From NCBI GenBank assembly GCA_036172665.1, contig CM069876.1:37417001-37481000 (forward strand): 64,000 nt of DNA, in the 5' to 3' direction. Positions 11,835 to 24,832 of this stretch are shown in pieces. Every line of letters starts with the position of its first letter. Position 1 is the first letter of the stretch. Both the position numbers and the translations under genes were made by a program. The notes beneath the pieces are model-generated. The model was not told the DNA's origin. It searched no databases and saw only the letters and a program-made list of their open reading frames with translations. This DNA comes from Prosopocoilus inquinatus (Eukaryota > Arthropoda > Insecta > Coleoptera > Lucanidae).

Positions 11835-14067
11835 TAACCAAATCCCGCCTAGTATAACAAAAAAAAGCATCAACGTCTCCGCTATACGGTTTGTTGGTTT
11901 GTGTGTGTGAAGCACTCTCCGTTCTTGCGGTCGTCTGGTTTCTAACCATATATCCTAGGAATCGCCGAGCTTTACCAAATATCCTAGAAATCACCGATTG
12001 AAGTTTGATGCATGAATTGTTGTCAAAGAGTTTTAGTGTTCTGCTTGGCACTGATGAACATTTCTATTGGACGCTTCTTGTAAACCGACTACATATAGCA
12101 GAATGTGATCGAAACTTTTCTAGTTAGTGGTCTTCTTTTCGCAACTTATCAATAACGTTGGAAGTTGTTGTCAAGGGAGAGGCCAGACGACAAGACCTGT
12201 AGGCGTGCCGGGTGACTTAAGAAAAAAATTAACTCGTTGTCTTGTTTTATCGGCAGTTATCTTTAAAAATAAGCGGAAAACATGTTCGTTTATAGGCCGA
12301 TCGCGTCGTAAAATCTATTTTAATGTCCGGTTGCCGGCACACACAGTTCGTCCACCATGCGAAACATTAATATGTGTAAGCACATCCCTATTGTAAATCC
12401 GAGGAATTTACCGTAAATATTCCGAAAATAATTCCTTGTAAACACATTCCGAGCGCGCGAGGCGGACGCGGATGGAGTTGCTGAGATTTTGCGCAATTGC
12501 GACTTTTAATTCGCTTGTTTTTCACTTTTGATCATTCGCAGCTGTAACCATACCATGTGTATTTGGGCTATTTTTAGGCTAAGCAGTTTTTTTTTCGCGA
12601 GCGCACGTATTAAAGGCCGAGGTAAATTCTCAAAAGTCACTCTCAGGTCTTATCAGTCGCACTGGAGTTGATAACTTGCGCCCGAACTTGCGTAAACAAA
12701 TTGTTTCAATGCCAATGCTACAATAAAGCCGTGTTTACGCAATAACTCCGAACGCAAGCTGTAACGGTTGTTTACTCTTAAGCGTCGGCTATTCCCAATC
12801 GCAATTTCATAAATTCAACGAAAGCTAAATCTTTATTACGGTACGAAAAACAACGTAAATCTGTACGTATCATTACTAGAGAGTCTACATTTTATGCATT
12901 TTACCTCGAGCGCAATCCTAGCGTTGCGTTTTTTATTCCACAATCACGTATACTAGCCTGCATTTTACGTAGTCGCAGTTTCTCGTTTAAATTGCATTGT
13001 AAAGTGGGACTTCATAAAATGCTGGCTAGTATAAACGTGGACAAACATTGTTGAACAGCAAAAAGGCATCCTATTTGAAGAGCAAAAGAAAACAGTCACT
13101 TTATTAATTAATATTGGCGGTTAAAACTTATGCATGGTATGTTTAAAAACGAAGAGTAGAAGTAACAAAGTGGCTAAGTGCCAAAAATCTGAATTCGAGA
13201 AATTGACAAATATGTCATCATTAAAAGAAAGGATTAACTATTATTATTAAAAAAATATTCTTCGCTCTACGTGGAAGTATGCTGTTACACAAAAAACATA
13301 AACAAATTCGAAATGTAATAATAACAAGGAAATTAAAGAAACATATCCGCTTTGTCAAGGAATTGACTTAACAGTTCGTCTGCTAAAAAGTTTCACTTCA
13401 CTTTTCTCCTAGAAATTTGTGTCAGAGCAATTCGCCGGTTTCACAGGATGCAGGTAATGATACGTAAAACCTTTTTGTATCAGTCTCATTTTTTGAAAAA
13501 TTGGCACTCAGCCCCTTCTACTCCTCAAATGATTTGCACTTTTCCCATTTTATATTGAGCAGAAGGAAGTTTGCAGCGATTTTTTATTTGAACAGATTTC
13601 ACGGGACATACAACGTAATTTATTTAACATTGGCATCTTCCTTTGGTATTATTTTAGGTCACGACATCGCGCGGCCAATTCTTAACCTGCAATTGGTTTT
13701 GCTCTTCGAGATCAAGATTACATTTGTTGTTGTATCGAGTAATCAACTATACCTCTAGTGGGCCTTGAAAACAAAACCTAGTGTCTGACGTTAGTGCTAC
13801 CGTAAATGTTCGTACACGCGAATCTTGAAATGTACCTCTCCCACAGCAGAAATTCAGCATTCGGCTTCCCTCCTCTATGAATTCTGTCAATTATGAAATC
13901 TGTGTGGACATTAGCATTTTTTTAAATCCAATTTTTGTGCCATTAGAATCCAATGCAGATAATTTTAATGTAAAAGTTGACTAAGTAAATCTAACCTAAC
14001 AGCTGGCGGATGTTGCTTGTGATTGTCTTACGACATTCGTTTCCGAATCAAGGCAAACTACCAGTTC
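11835..14067. other. Non-coding, nothing firm
   Basis: No supported gene. A 19-bp direct near-repeat (ATATCCTAGGAATCGCCGA and ATATCCTAGAAATCACCGA) lies at about 11950 and 11980. The rest is unremarkable AT-rich sequence with some CpG near 12450. Confidence 0.5.
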
Positions 14068-14099
14068 AATTCAGTTGATCACGGGTGATCAACTGAATT
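14068..14099. repeat. Perfect palindrome, 15-bp arms
   Basis: AATTCAGTTGATCAC is followed by two bases and then by its exact reverse complement. The hairpin is short and GC-poor with no U-tract, so it is not a terminator. It could be a protein-binding dyad or the scar of a foldback element. Confidence 0.8.
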
Positions 14100-15764
14100 T
14101 ATCGGGATATATGAGTGAGAGATACATGAGTGCCTGTATAGGGCCATTAAAAATTATTGCTCATGTCAGTTTAACAAGGAGACATCTTTAAACCTCTCTT
14201 GATCACAAACAGTTGAAGAAAACCGATTAAATTGGCTTGTTTACTCTAGTCACCATATTTGCCTAGTCTGTATGCACCTTAGTACGTTATCTCCAATATT
14301 TGCTTAGTGTGTACTCACCTTAAAACAAACCTCTTTACTTGACCGACCGGCGGGCGCTAATGATCCAAATAAAATGTAGACCTTCTAATCATTACTCATG
14401 TCAGCAATAAGACACATCGTTTCCATTTTTTTTATTCTCTCATCTTTTTGGTCATTTTCATCGTACCACTACTTTTTTTTTTTCTTTTCAGTTTGAAGAA
14501 GACTAAATTCCTTTCATTGTAATTTTAATGAATTTTCCTTAGCTGGTTTTATATTATCGGATTATTTCTTTGCCAAAATATAAGCGTTTCGCGCAATTTC
14601 TCTCATTTTTTTTCCGACGCTTTTCGTCTACCTTCTTTATTATATTTAGCGATTCAATGGTTCTGCATCGTTAGATTCTATTTTCTTTCTTTTGGTTGAA
14701 TTATTATTTTGTTTCCTGTTAATTCTCTTCATGGTTTTGATTTAAAAAAAAAAAACTAAAAAACAAAATCGATAGAAGAAAAAAAAACAAGGGAAGATCA
14801 AAACGAATCAACGTGAAAAAATACTGGGAATAAACGAATAAACAAATGAACGATATACGACTAACTGGTATTCTTGAATCGTCAATCGTCTTTTGTTTTC
14901 TAAAATACTGGGGATGTTACGACACTTCGATTCCGAAACTACGGATGTTCCGATACTTTTTCGCATCCGATTCCGTATTATTGTCAAATGTTAAAACGGA
15001 TATCTCGTCTCTGCTAATTACTGTAGTTACTGCTACTGAAATTACAGTGTGTAACTTTATCTGTAGGATAATCATTTTTTTAGGAGTGCTGCTCCATGGG
15101 CGACATAAGAAATGAGGACGCTTAGGGCCGGTTGTTTTAAAACTCCCAAAAATTTTATTGAAAATGATGACTTCCTTTATATAGCTGAAAATTATATTCC
15201 AATTTTTATCAAATATGACAAAGTCCAAAAATTTAGAGTAAAATCATGTTGGCCAGTCTTGTCAGTTAATGTTATTAATTTATATGAAAAAACTATTCAG
15301 CATGAATGTTAATTACAGAACGAATTGAATGGTATGGAATTTCGAATTGTTTCCGTCAAATCCCAAGTGAGATGTTTAAATAGAATCCCGTGTGCGGGTA
15401 ACTGAAAAATTTGATGAAAAAGAGTGTTGAAAGAGAATGAAGTTTATCTTGATACTTTGCCAAAGACTTCCATAATACCTTTCTTGCCTTAAAAATGTTT
15501 TTGATATTATGAGAACAAACATTTTAATTCATGACAGAAGCAGTGCCAGTTGAAATGATTTTATTGAGAAAAACTTTAGATTTTGCCATATATTGCAAAA
15601 GTCAAAGAATTTTCAACTTTTCTCGGTTATCAACCAGAATTTACCACGTTCTATGAATTTTTTTGGGGTTTTAGGACAAACAAAAACTTTTATAAAGAAT
15701 GACTTTCTCGAAAACTCAAAAATAAAAGTTTTTCGTATGGTGAACCCAATCCGTGGACACACTG
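14100..15764. other. Non-coding; includes low-complexity tract
   Basis: About 14420-14480 and 14600-14700 are T-rich, and 14745-14800 is A-rich. No gene is supported. Overlapping ORFs on both strands at 14846-15312 have no recognisable motif. Confidence 0.45.
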
Positions 15765-15766
15765 TA

Positions 15767-16223
15767 CTGGGTGATTCAGAATAAGTGTCCGCTCCGTTAA
15801 CAACAGGTAGTAGATGAAAAAACAAAACAAAAAGTCTATACAAAGGGTCTAGTATGCATAGTTTTTAAGATAAAATGCATTGAAAATTCAGATATAAATT
15901 GGTTAATGGGCAGTGGTACAGCTGTATTGCGACACAAAAGCAATGAACCCTCGTGGAGTAGAAGGAAATACTATCGCTCACCATGAAACAAAACTCTAAA
16001 GTGTTTATAGTCTTCTGCGGAAAAATATATAACACCCAATTCATTCTTTCGGACATCGAACTTGTGTATGCGTACATAACAAATGAGTCACAATTTCCAT
16101 TTTGGACTGGAGGGAGGTTGATTTTTGGAATGTCTCTGATAAATTTATTTCTTGCAAATTCATACTTGAATGACCTTAGTAAACACGCTCCTACGGGTCA
16201 GACACTTATTCTGAATTATCCTG
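15767..16223. mobile_element. Short TIR element (non-autonomous)
   Basis: Ends are an inverted repeat of about 23 bp with three mismatches (shared core ATTCAGAATAAGTGTC on the left; the same core reads inward from the right end at 16200-16223). It is flanked by TA on both sides, which suggests a Tc1/mariner-mobilised MITE. The roughly 457-bp interior has no convincing transposase. A further TACTGGGTGA word adjoins the right end at 16224, similar to the left terminus. Confidence 0.6.
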
Positions 16224-16225
16224 TA

Positions 16226-17243
16226 TACTGGGTGACTCATAACGCAGGAGATTGAAAGGGGAGCTATAGAAGATCAAAATAAAGCTTTTTTAGTAATTCG
16301 TTTTTGACCAAACTCCAATAAAAAAAGTTACAGCAGTTTAAAATTTCATGATCTCTGTTTTACACGCATGTCATTTTAATTAATAGCGCTTATTTCACAA
16401 GCTGCAATTTTATTACTAAGTAAACTCTAAATTTATCAAAACCAACATTCTTGAAGTGTCTACGTCAACCTGTTTTCTAGTTTTGTTTTAATTAGTCAGC
16501 GGTTTTCAACAAGATGAAGAGCAGTTTTTGGATATTAATGGCCGTTTTCATAATCAGACTTTAAGGAAGCTTTAATTTAAAGCCACTTTAAGAATAGAGA
16601 AACAAGTGTGTATTTTTAGGTTAAAGTAACTTTAAATTTAAACTCCAGTAAAAGATTTATCCCTAAAAGAAAAAATTAAATGGTCGCAGCTTTTATATAA
16701 CTATTAAGTATTATTAACTATTTTTTAAGTAGTTGTTCATGCCCCTATTTTAAATTTAAAACGCAAAAGATTACTACAAGTAGTAACTTTTGGTTGTTAA
16801 TTAATAACACTTTAAAATCTTGTGTCTGTTTAGTCATCGAATTTTCATCAAATGTTTATTAAGAGAAAAGAAAAACTTTAATTTGATCTCCTACAGCTAC
16901 CCTTTTAATTTCTTCCGTACGTTATAAGATACCTAGTATAATTCGGGTATACGTAAATGACAAATTAACGCGAGTTGCGAGTTATGAGGTACATGGTTGG
17001 CCAACTATGCGCGCCTCTTAATAATTGTTTTTCTGCAACTTTTACGAAATCTTAGTTAATGCCGCAAACTCTTTATTGATTACGTTTATGTATACATAAG
17101 AAACCGATGAACTTGCGTCGCTCGTCCGAAATTGTTGGTATCGTTTATATCTCCTTAAGAATGGCTCAACATACTATTGGAATCGCAGATGCAACTCGGT
17201 GCATTGCAGTGAAAATTTTAATACTTAAATTATAGATGCATTA
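16226..17243. other. Non-coding, nothing recognised
   Basis: AT-rich DNA with many TTTAAA/TTTAAATTTAAA words. No ORF or repeat structure that I can support. Confidence 0.5.
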
Positions 17244-17245
17244 TA

Positions 17246-18609
17246 CCGTGCCTTCAATTGAATTCCTCCTTAAAGCGGGCTAGGATTTCACTGTTTTTTT
17301 CTTCTAAGATTTGCAGCACTGATAACTGTTCAATTATTTAATTAAACAAATGTCAAATTGACACTTTGTATTTTCAATTAATTCAAAATGTTAGAATTAC
17401 AGCAGAAAATATTTATTGTTGAAAGTTATTTTCAAACCGATTGAATAGAAAATGGACAGTTAGTTTATTCAATTAATCAGTGAATCAGTGAAATTTCGAC
17501 AGCAGTTTCCTAATTTTGCTATTACTTATGAACTGCTAGTTAAACATATCCATGCTTGTGTTCTTAAATTTCGTGAAACAGGATCACTTGGTCGCAAAAC
17601 AGGGAGCGGAGCAGCTAAGAAAAGGACTGCAGCCTGCATTGAAGATGTTCGGGATCGAATGGAACACTCTCCCAAGAAATCTATTCCGAAACTTTCACAA
17701 GAAGTTCAGCTATCAGTGGGAACATGTCACACTATTCTTAAAAAAGACTTAAAGCTTTGTCCATATAAGATTCAAGCAGTCCACGAACTCAGGCCAGTAG
17801 ATTTTCACAGAAGAACAGAATATTGTCAGTGGTTTCTTGATAACTTAAACAACGACGACATTCTTGGCAAGTGTTTCTTTTCCGATGAGGCCTGGTTTCA
17901 TCTGTCAGGGTATTTAAATAAACAGAATATGAGAATATGGTCAGCAGAAATCCCCATGAATTTGTGGAAACTCCATTACATCCATTAAAAATTGGTGTTT
18001 GGCTAGCAGTGTCAAGAAGGCGTATCATCGGACCAATATTTTTTAACGACTCAGTAACTGCTGAAAGATACCGAAATGAGTTATTAGAACCTTTAATTAA
18101 TCAACTACATGATGATGAACTTACAGAAGGGTTTTTTCAGCAAGACAATGCTACTGCCCACACAGCTCATCAAACAATGACTTTCCTGCAGCAGTTTTTC
18201 GATAATCGGATTGTGAATTTTCCTACAAGGTCCCCGGATCTCACAATTATGGATTACTTCATTTATCCGCACATGAAAAACACAGTTTTTAGAACTAGGC
18301 GTCACACAATCGAAGAACTTCGTGCGGGCATTACAGATGTGTGTACTAACATAACCCCCGAACACTTAGCAAACGGGTTTGAAAACATGAAACGCCTGCG
18401 TTTCATGTTTTCGTACCCTGGTACGCTTATGTATTCAAGCTGAAGGAGAGCACTTTGAGCATCTACTTTAAACTTTAATATTGTGTTTTTATTTGATGTT
18501 ATGATCAGTATTGACAGTTAATGACAACTGTTTTCTCTAGAATTGTATCGCCAACTTCATAAAAAAAAATCACAGCTTACTTTAATGAGGAATTCAATTG
18601 AAGACACGG
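17246..18609 (+). mobile_element. Tc1/mariner-superfamily element (1364 bp, inactive)
   Basis: Terminal inverted repeats begin CCGTG(C/T)CTTCAATTGAATT at both ends and run for at least 27 bp, with TA at 17244-17245 and 18610-18611. The interior encodes one broken transposase. The right terminus (18571-18609) together with 115 bp of flanking DNA is duplicated in tandem at 18725-18878. Confidence 0.9.
17388..18443 (+). pseudogene. Tc1/mariner-like transposase, broken
   Basis: A cut-and-paste transposase relic. The likely start is the ATG at 17388 (reads MLELQQKIFIVESYF). TGA codons at 17442 and 17481 and a frameshift before 17488 break the N-terminal HTH region. The frame from 17488 carries KFRETGSLGRKTG and the first catalytic motif (FFSDEAWFHLSGY). 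A one-base loss near 17949 shifts to the frame that carries ETPLHPLKIGVW, the second acidic motif (FFQQDNATAHTA) and the third (RSPDLTIMDYF). The last two acidic residues are Asp with 35 residues between them in this copy. Subfamily not assigned. Confidence 0.9.
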
Positions 18610-18878
18610 TATTTTAAGTTATTAAAAAATATTTAACAATTCAAATCATTAATCAGAGAAATCTGAATTGTTTTGGCCTTTAAACTTGGCTTCCCTTGTA
18701 AACTGCGAACATATGGTTCACGTTCACAGCTTACTTTAATGAGGAATTCAATTGAAGACACGGTATTTTAAGTTATTAAAAAATATTTAACAATTCAAAT
18801 CATTAATCAGAGAAATCTGAATTGTTTTGGCCTTTAAACTTGGCTTCCCTTGTAAACTGCGAACATATGGTTCACGTT
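18571..18878. repeat. Perfect 154-bp tandem duplication spanning a transposon end
   Basis: 18571-18724 and 18725-18878 appear identical. Each unit holds the last 39 bp of the Tc1/mariner-like element plus 115 bp of its right flank, so the duplication postdates the insertion. Lack of divergence implies a recent event or an assembly artefact. Confidence 0.92.
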
Positions 18879-18879
18879 C

Positions 18880-21476
18880 ACACAATTTCCACCTTTCCCT
18901 CGAATTTACGCAACGGGCGTTTCATTCATAAAACGGCGGGGCAACCTTCGTCAGTGACGTACGGGTGCCTCAACCTAGTCCACACTCACACACGTGAGCT
19001 CTCTCTCATTATGCAAGGCAAGAACTCAAGGTGCGGGATTAATCAGTCCGCCCACCGTCAATCCAGTTTTTTTTTTTTTTTTTAAATCAAGAAGCGCGTG
19101 TGCGTTCTTCATCTGCATAATTACGTGGGACCAACGCCATTAACAAACAAGTGGAATTCGACGCATTAAGATCGCCGACCAGGAGGACCGCCGAGAAATT
19201 GACGCAAACTAACCGACAAGGCTAAAAATAGCCTCGCGAATGTATGAGTAAAAGGTGCGGAATTGTTTACACATCATCGTACATACAGATGAAGATTTTC
19301 GGACGTCACGTGTTTACATCGGTTTTCGAATTGCTTTTCCAACGAACGTTAAAATAACGATTTTTTTGTTTCTAATAGAACGTAATGTTACTACCTACGT
19401 CAGACGATCTATTTAAAATAAAAAGAAAAAAAAAAATTAGACGAAGACGCCGCCGCTGGTTGCACGAGGTGTACGTGTACGTACAGGCATTTGATGAAAC
19501 CCTGAAAGGCGTCGGATTGCATAACGACGCCAGATGTCCGAGTATTTCGTTCAGACAGAACATAAAATAAATATTATTAGAAAAACGTCAGTGTTTCAGA
19601 TTGGATAAGTATTAAAAAGAAGAAAAAAATAGGCGTGTTTAATTGTTTTTAAGTATGAGTCAATCAATTAAACACCTCATATACCTTAAACTGAACCACA
19701 GTAAAGAATCAATAGGTAGCACCGCGGGCGTTCGGAACGTGCACTTAATTGCGAGAAATTTTTTTAATGTTATCTCATGCTGAAGAATTAAACACCTTAT
19801 CTCATGCTGAAGAATTACACACCGTTCTCTCTCGCGCATTGATATTTGTACCCCTCTTTTAGCTATCGCTCTCGCATTTGACCTCGCACTTTCATGCACA
19901 TGTCGATAGACGGCCGAGTGCTTTTGTGACATCACCCAATATACAGCGTGTTCTTTTGCTGTATGCCAATGAAAAACCTCAGTATAAGTACGCGAAATGC
20001 TACCTTCTGCGGGTATTTTTTGGTGGCTACCGTATCATACCCAAAAAATTTCGGATGGACCACTTGTTTGGAACTGTTGAAATGTGCGAGAAAGAGAGCA
20101 AGGTCAACTTCGCCTTCCTCTCGGCATGAACACGCCTACCGATACCACACTCAATGTTCAACGCGGAGTTTCGTAATAATAGTCACTGATATCATTTATT
20201 AATTATTTTATTTAAAATTTTAATTCACTGAGCGAAGTAATATGTTTTACGATATCAACTATTGACGAATAAATCCGAAAATTTATGCACCAATTAGGCA
20301 AGCGCGTTAAGAATGTTCTTCCTTCACCCTTTTACGTAAATAAACTTTTGCTGCAATCTCGCTGCTAGCTATGAAAGTATTACTACTTACGGTCCTTGGA
20401 AACAAAGTAAATATAAAATTTTTATAAGTTTTTTAAAAATAATATGTAATGAGAAATTACAATTTGTTTGTACCTCGCTTTTAATTTGTTCGGCAATTAC
20501 GAACCGCAGCATCTTGAATTGCAATAGATTTTAATTTAATACTTAGACTTGTAATTACTTGCAGTGAAGTTAATTTAATTTATAAACGTTTTGACGGACC
20601 AACTGATCGGAACAGCGCTGAGTTACGTCGTTCCTGCTCGAAATCCAGTAAGGCACTGACCCTGGCCTACTTCGGCTGCGATTCGTAATTGAAGAGGCGC
20701 CTGCGTTCCACTTTTAGCTATGCCAGCAGTTCTCGAACGATTTAGTGAAAATCTGCCACTGCATTTTTCTCGAAAACTATTACATTTATGTTAAGAACAT
20801 ATGAGTTCAATCGTTGCAATTGATGGTGATATATTGCAGGTTTAAATATTTGCACACCGTAAAAGAACACCCTGTATTGTTCACCGTTAACTGAACTCAA
20901 GGATCTTATTGTTAAAGACCTTCTGGTAATTAAGAATTCCCCTGTACGTATAAATAATTTGTAACCAAGTGTTTCACAGTCCACTTCGAAATATATTATT
21001 GAGAAGGTAACCAACGAACGAAAAATCGTTTCTTCCCGCTGAAAGTATTTTTTTTTCTTCTTGAACAGTTGCGAATTCTCAAGAAGTAATTTCGTCATGC
21101 CCGCGCACTCAGTTACTGTTCCAAATAAATAAACGACGGCCAACACTTCGCTTGGAAACCATAAATTACGGCGTGTTTTTTCAGTTGTGCGTGTGGATCG
21201 GAAGCAAATAGCGTAAAACAAAAATAAAACGCAAGAAAAATCATGCGTTTTAATGTGCTCCTCGAGATATGACGAGCAAGTCTATTCACCAAATAAAATA
21301 TACTTATTATGTATTAATAGAATGTGGTATTACTGACTCAAAAAGAATAAATAAATAAGAAAATCTGTAAAATCAAGAATTCGATTTAAAATTAAAGACA
21401 CTTTGTAAGCCAAGCACGGATTTACGTATTAGAAGACATGGTGTACATATAATTATAATATGTACAAAAAGCTAAG
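18880..21476. other. Non-coding, small repeats only
   Basis: No gene supported. Seen here are a T-run at about 19067-19083, a 27-bp tandem duplication (TATCTCATGCTGAAGAATTA at 19771 and 19798), and a short palindrome with arms TGTACATAT at about 21442-21466. Several ORFs of 60-159 codons on both strands lack recognisable motifs. Confidence 0.45.
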
Positions 21477-21477
21477 T

Positions 21478-21510
21478 AGCGACATCCTGTGATCGCTTTT
21501 TGACCTGACA
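21478..21510 (+). repeat. Dispersed 32-nt sequence, solo copy 1
   Basis: Contains AGCGACATCCTG then ATCGCTTTTTGACCTGACA. The same sequence recurs at 24084-24115 and at the outer end of arm A of the ribozyme-bearing insertion (43977-44009, with an inverted copy at about 44329-44361). Here only about 33 bp are shared. Confidence 0.75.
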
Positions 21511-22300
21511 CAGAGGATGCTCGAGCATTGGTATGTGCAGGAAAGCGTAAGGTCAATGTGCGAGAGAGATAGCTTAAGACAGGGAGGCAAAAAGATCAGG
21601 CTCGAGAGCATGTCCGTCAACATGTGCCTCACATGTGTATTGAGTATTTGAGTATTTTTCCAGAAGCCTGGAACTTACGAACATGTTGCCCAACATTTTC
21701 CCTGGTGAATGGCCTGCTTACCGTTCGTTACCTAATACCTTATATCAGCGATGCGCTGGAGCGCTTCGAAAGCGCTACCCCCATTCTTGTTTGTTTCGGG
21801 AAAACGAGAATTCATTCATATAGAAGCGCGCGGCAAATAAATACTTAATAAACACAGCGATCGCAGTTGTAACGCCTAATGCGGTGGGGGTACCCTTCCC
21901 CTCTAGTGGTCATCCCTGCATTATATTATCCTGTACCGTGCTTGAGGAGAACATTACTTAACGCGGTTATGCAACGACACAAATCCAGCCAGTAAAGACA
22001 GACAACTATGTGTAAAAAAATATAGATAGCTGGACCAACCGTGGTTATTAACAATCTTAGGATACTTGTATGGATACTCACGGTCACTTCGTCTTCTGAA
22101 CGCAACGCGCACGTTCGTCGCCTGTTCATGAACGCCGCGGGCTATTAATGCCATGAAAACGCGGTAACAAACGCAAAGTACGCGATCGGGATACCGCCTA
22201 CCTACCACGCCGCATATCAGAATGGCATTGAGTTCCATACATTCATCCGATACTTGGTTATTAACAAGCAAAAATTTTATTTATAAGTTTTAATCAGTAT
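21511..22300. other. Non-coding, nothing recognised
   Basis: No supported gene or repeat. Confidence 0.45.
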
Positions 22301-23500
22301 TTTAGTTAGTTTAAAAAATCGTGGAAACAAAATTATAATAATAGAATTGATAAGAAAAAGAAAAGACTTTAGAACAAGCTGAAAATATAATTTTTATCTT
22401 GACGTTTTTGTTTTTTTTACAACTAGAAATTTAATCAAAAAAAAATTAAAAAATAAAAACTCGTATCAAATAAAGTCAAACGAAAGATAAAACCAAAGAT
22501 GATAGACGAAAATGAAAATGTTAAACATTAATTCAAAGGATTAGAATGTAAAATAAACTCAAATCTAGTGAATAAAGCAAAAAAAAACAAAACAAAAGAC
22601 GATCGAGTAATAATCAATAAATAAAATCAAATCACATAAAAGAGAAAACGAGAATGGCGATCGATCGAAGGAATTAAAATGCAGAATAAATTCAAATAGA
22701 ATAAATAAAAAAAAAACAAAAGACGATCAACTGATAACCAACAAATAAAATCAAATCACAAAAAAGAAAACAATAATGGCAATCGATCGAAAGAGATTCA
22801 AATATAAAATAAACTCAAAACAAATACATTAAAATTAAAACAAAAACAAAAATGGCGATTGATGAAAGGATTAAAACGTAAAATAAACTGAAATCGAGTA
22901 ACTGAAGAGAAAAACAGAAACAAAAGACGATCAATTGATAATTAAAACATAAAATCGGGGCGAATGAAAGATAATCTGATAGTTAAAAAATAAAACTAAA
23001 TTAAATGAAATCGGATAAATTCGATATTTTCAAGACAATTAATTTAAAAAAGAATAAATGCTCGGACCCGTCAATTTTGTTTAATTGGAAGGGTACCTTT
23101 AAAAAAATATAAAATTAACACTCGCTTAGCTTTCTGCAAACACCCTGTAGTACTGAAAATAGTTTCTGTTTGAGTCTTTTGAAAAAATTGTTCGTCTTAA
23201 AAATATCGTATTTATCCGCTGCTTAGTTTCCACGCTGTATTAAAAATTGATTCAAATGAAGTCAAATAAGGAATTAAAAAAGAAAAACAAAAGACGATCG
23301 GTGAAAATAAGACGAAATTACATATTCTATGAAACTTAGTCACAACAAATTAAGAGTACAAAATATAAATATGTATATAACATAATACAAATATAAAATA
23401 AAGTCAAATTGAATCAAATAAAGACAAAATACAATCGGATTACAACTAAAACAAAAAGAAATAAAATCAAATGGAATCAGTATATCTACGCACACTGTTT
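22300..23500. repeat. A-rich region with diverged tandem units of about 120-130 bp
   Basis: Phrases such as ACAAAAGACGATC, AAATAAAATCAAATCACA and ATGGCGATCGATCGAA (or close variants) recur near 22595-22680, 22720-22790, 22850, 22920 and again near 23285 and 23460. Very A-rich; no coding. Confidence 0.55.
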
Positions 23501-23939
23501 TAAGAATACTAATATAATTTAAAATGAGGTCTACCATTATTAACCAACCTATCAGATTATCGAATTATAAAATCGAGAATTTAAAAACTGAAACTAATTA
23601 TAAACTGCAATAATCTTACTTAAACTTATTTGAAATTATTTCCAAGCAAACTTAAATTCTAAGGAGGGGAAAAAATGATTGAAGGCCATAAAATCTAGTC
23701 CTCATACAACAGATGTTATTCTAGAAATAGGAGCTGGTCGAAAATGTTGTTTCTCTGAAAGTAAGATTTGTTAAGGGAGTATTAAGGACAACTATTTGTT
23801 TATATGTGTTGTTTGTTTGTAAGGTTTTTATTTTTCTTTTTGACTGAATAAAGTTTCTAATATGTTCATTTTATACAGATCCGCAAATATGTTCGCATTT
23901 ACATACGATATAAAATAATCTTCATTCTGGCAACTGTCG

Positions 23940-24048
23940 TGGCTTAAAATATTGAAAAATTCATGTATAGTAGATGACGCGAGGCCCTGAAAGCGCGAAG
24001 CCCCGGGCGGTTGCACGGTTCGCCCGCCCCTAACGCCGCCACTGCAAG
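23940..24048 (-). mobile_element. Possible end of a hAT-like non-autonomous element
   Basis: A GC-rich block in AT-rich DNA whose right edge read on the minus strand begins CAGTGGCGGCGTTAGGGGCG. CAGTGGCG-type termini are common for hAT-family MITEs. No matching left end or target duplication was found, so this is probably a truncated fragment. Confidence 0.3.
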
Positions 24049-24083
24049 AAAGACATTAATTTTTTTTTAAGAATAGTTTAAAC

Positions 24084-24115
24084 AGCGACATCCTGCGATC
24101 GCTTTTTGACCTGAC
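24084..24115 (+). repeat. Dispersed 32-nt sequence, solo copy 2
   Basis: Same sequence family as 21478-21510 and 43977-44009. Similarity to arm A continues loosely for another 25 bp (TTAGGATTGACAAAA here, GTAGGATAGACAAAT in arm A). A TACAGGGT word follows at 24172. Confidence 0.75.
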
Positions 24116-24808
24116 GTTACATTAGGATTGACAAAAACGATTTACAACAAATTTTTTTATTAATTTTTTTATACAGGGTTTCTGACTAGTTCGGAACCAT
24201 CAAAATCAGTTGCTCACCGAAGTAGTGATCGATTTTAAGTGCCCTCAGGTCTACAACTTTGATGAACACCTGCGGTTTAGAACTAACCAGAAATTGCTGT
24301 TGGAACAAACCTATAAATAAATATATGCAAAACGACAGATAAAGTTGGAAGCTTAAAAAAATTCTCACGCAAAAAAATCTGCTTTAATTTTTGCTCTTAA
24401 CTTATATCGTACACAAATCTCTCCAAAACAATTTTTTTTTAACTTTTTCATCTAATGTAAGTTTTTATTTGGATAGAAAAAATTCTGTTTTTGATGAACT
24501 GGTTTTTTTTTTGACGAAAGTCCTTATCGTCAGACGAAGAGTTTTTCTCTGTTAACCTTCATTCTATTTTATTTTTCGGGAATATGTGTCAGGTATTTTT
24601 TAACAGAAACTTAGTCTTTTCTAATATTTAACTTGGCGCCCGGCCACGAACTAGATATTTATGTAAACGCGAAGCTCTTTTTGCATAACACTGATTGTCT
24701 GCAATTGGTCCAAATTTCTTGCCCCCGACGACGATAATTTGCTACTCGTTTCTTTTTCTTTTTTTGTTCGCTCATCACCTCGGTTATTTTTATCCCCAAC
24801 AATCTGAC

Positions 24809-24832
24809 TTGTGTGTGTGTGTGTGTGTATGT
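24809..24832. repeat. (GT)n microsatellite
   Basis: A run of about ten GT units just upstream of the Mrtf locus. Confidence 0.9.

Noticed and set aside
20742..21221. 159-codon minus-strand ORF
   Set aside because: Longest anonymous ORF in its area but no motif, no splice context, mixed with poly-Lys from an A/T tract; not supported.
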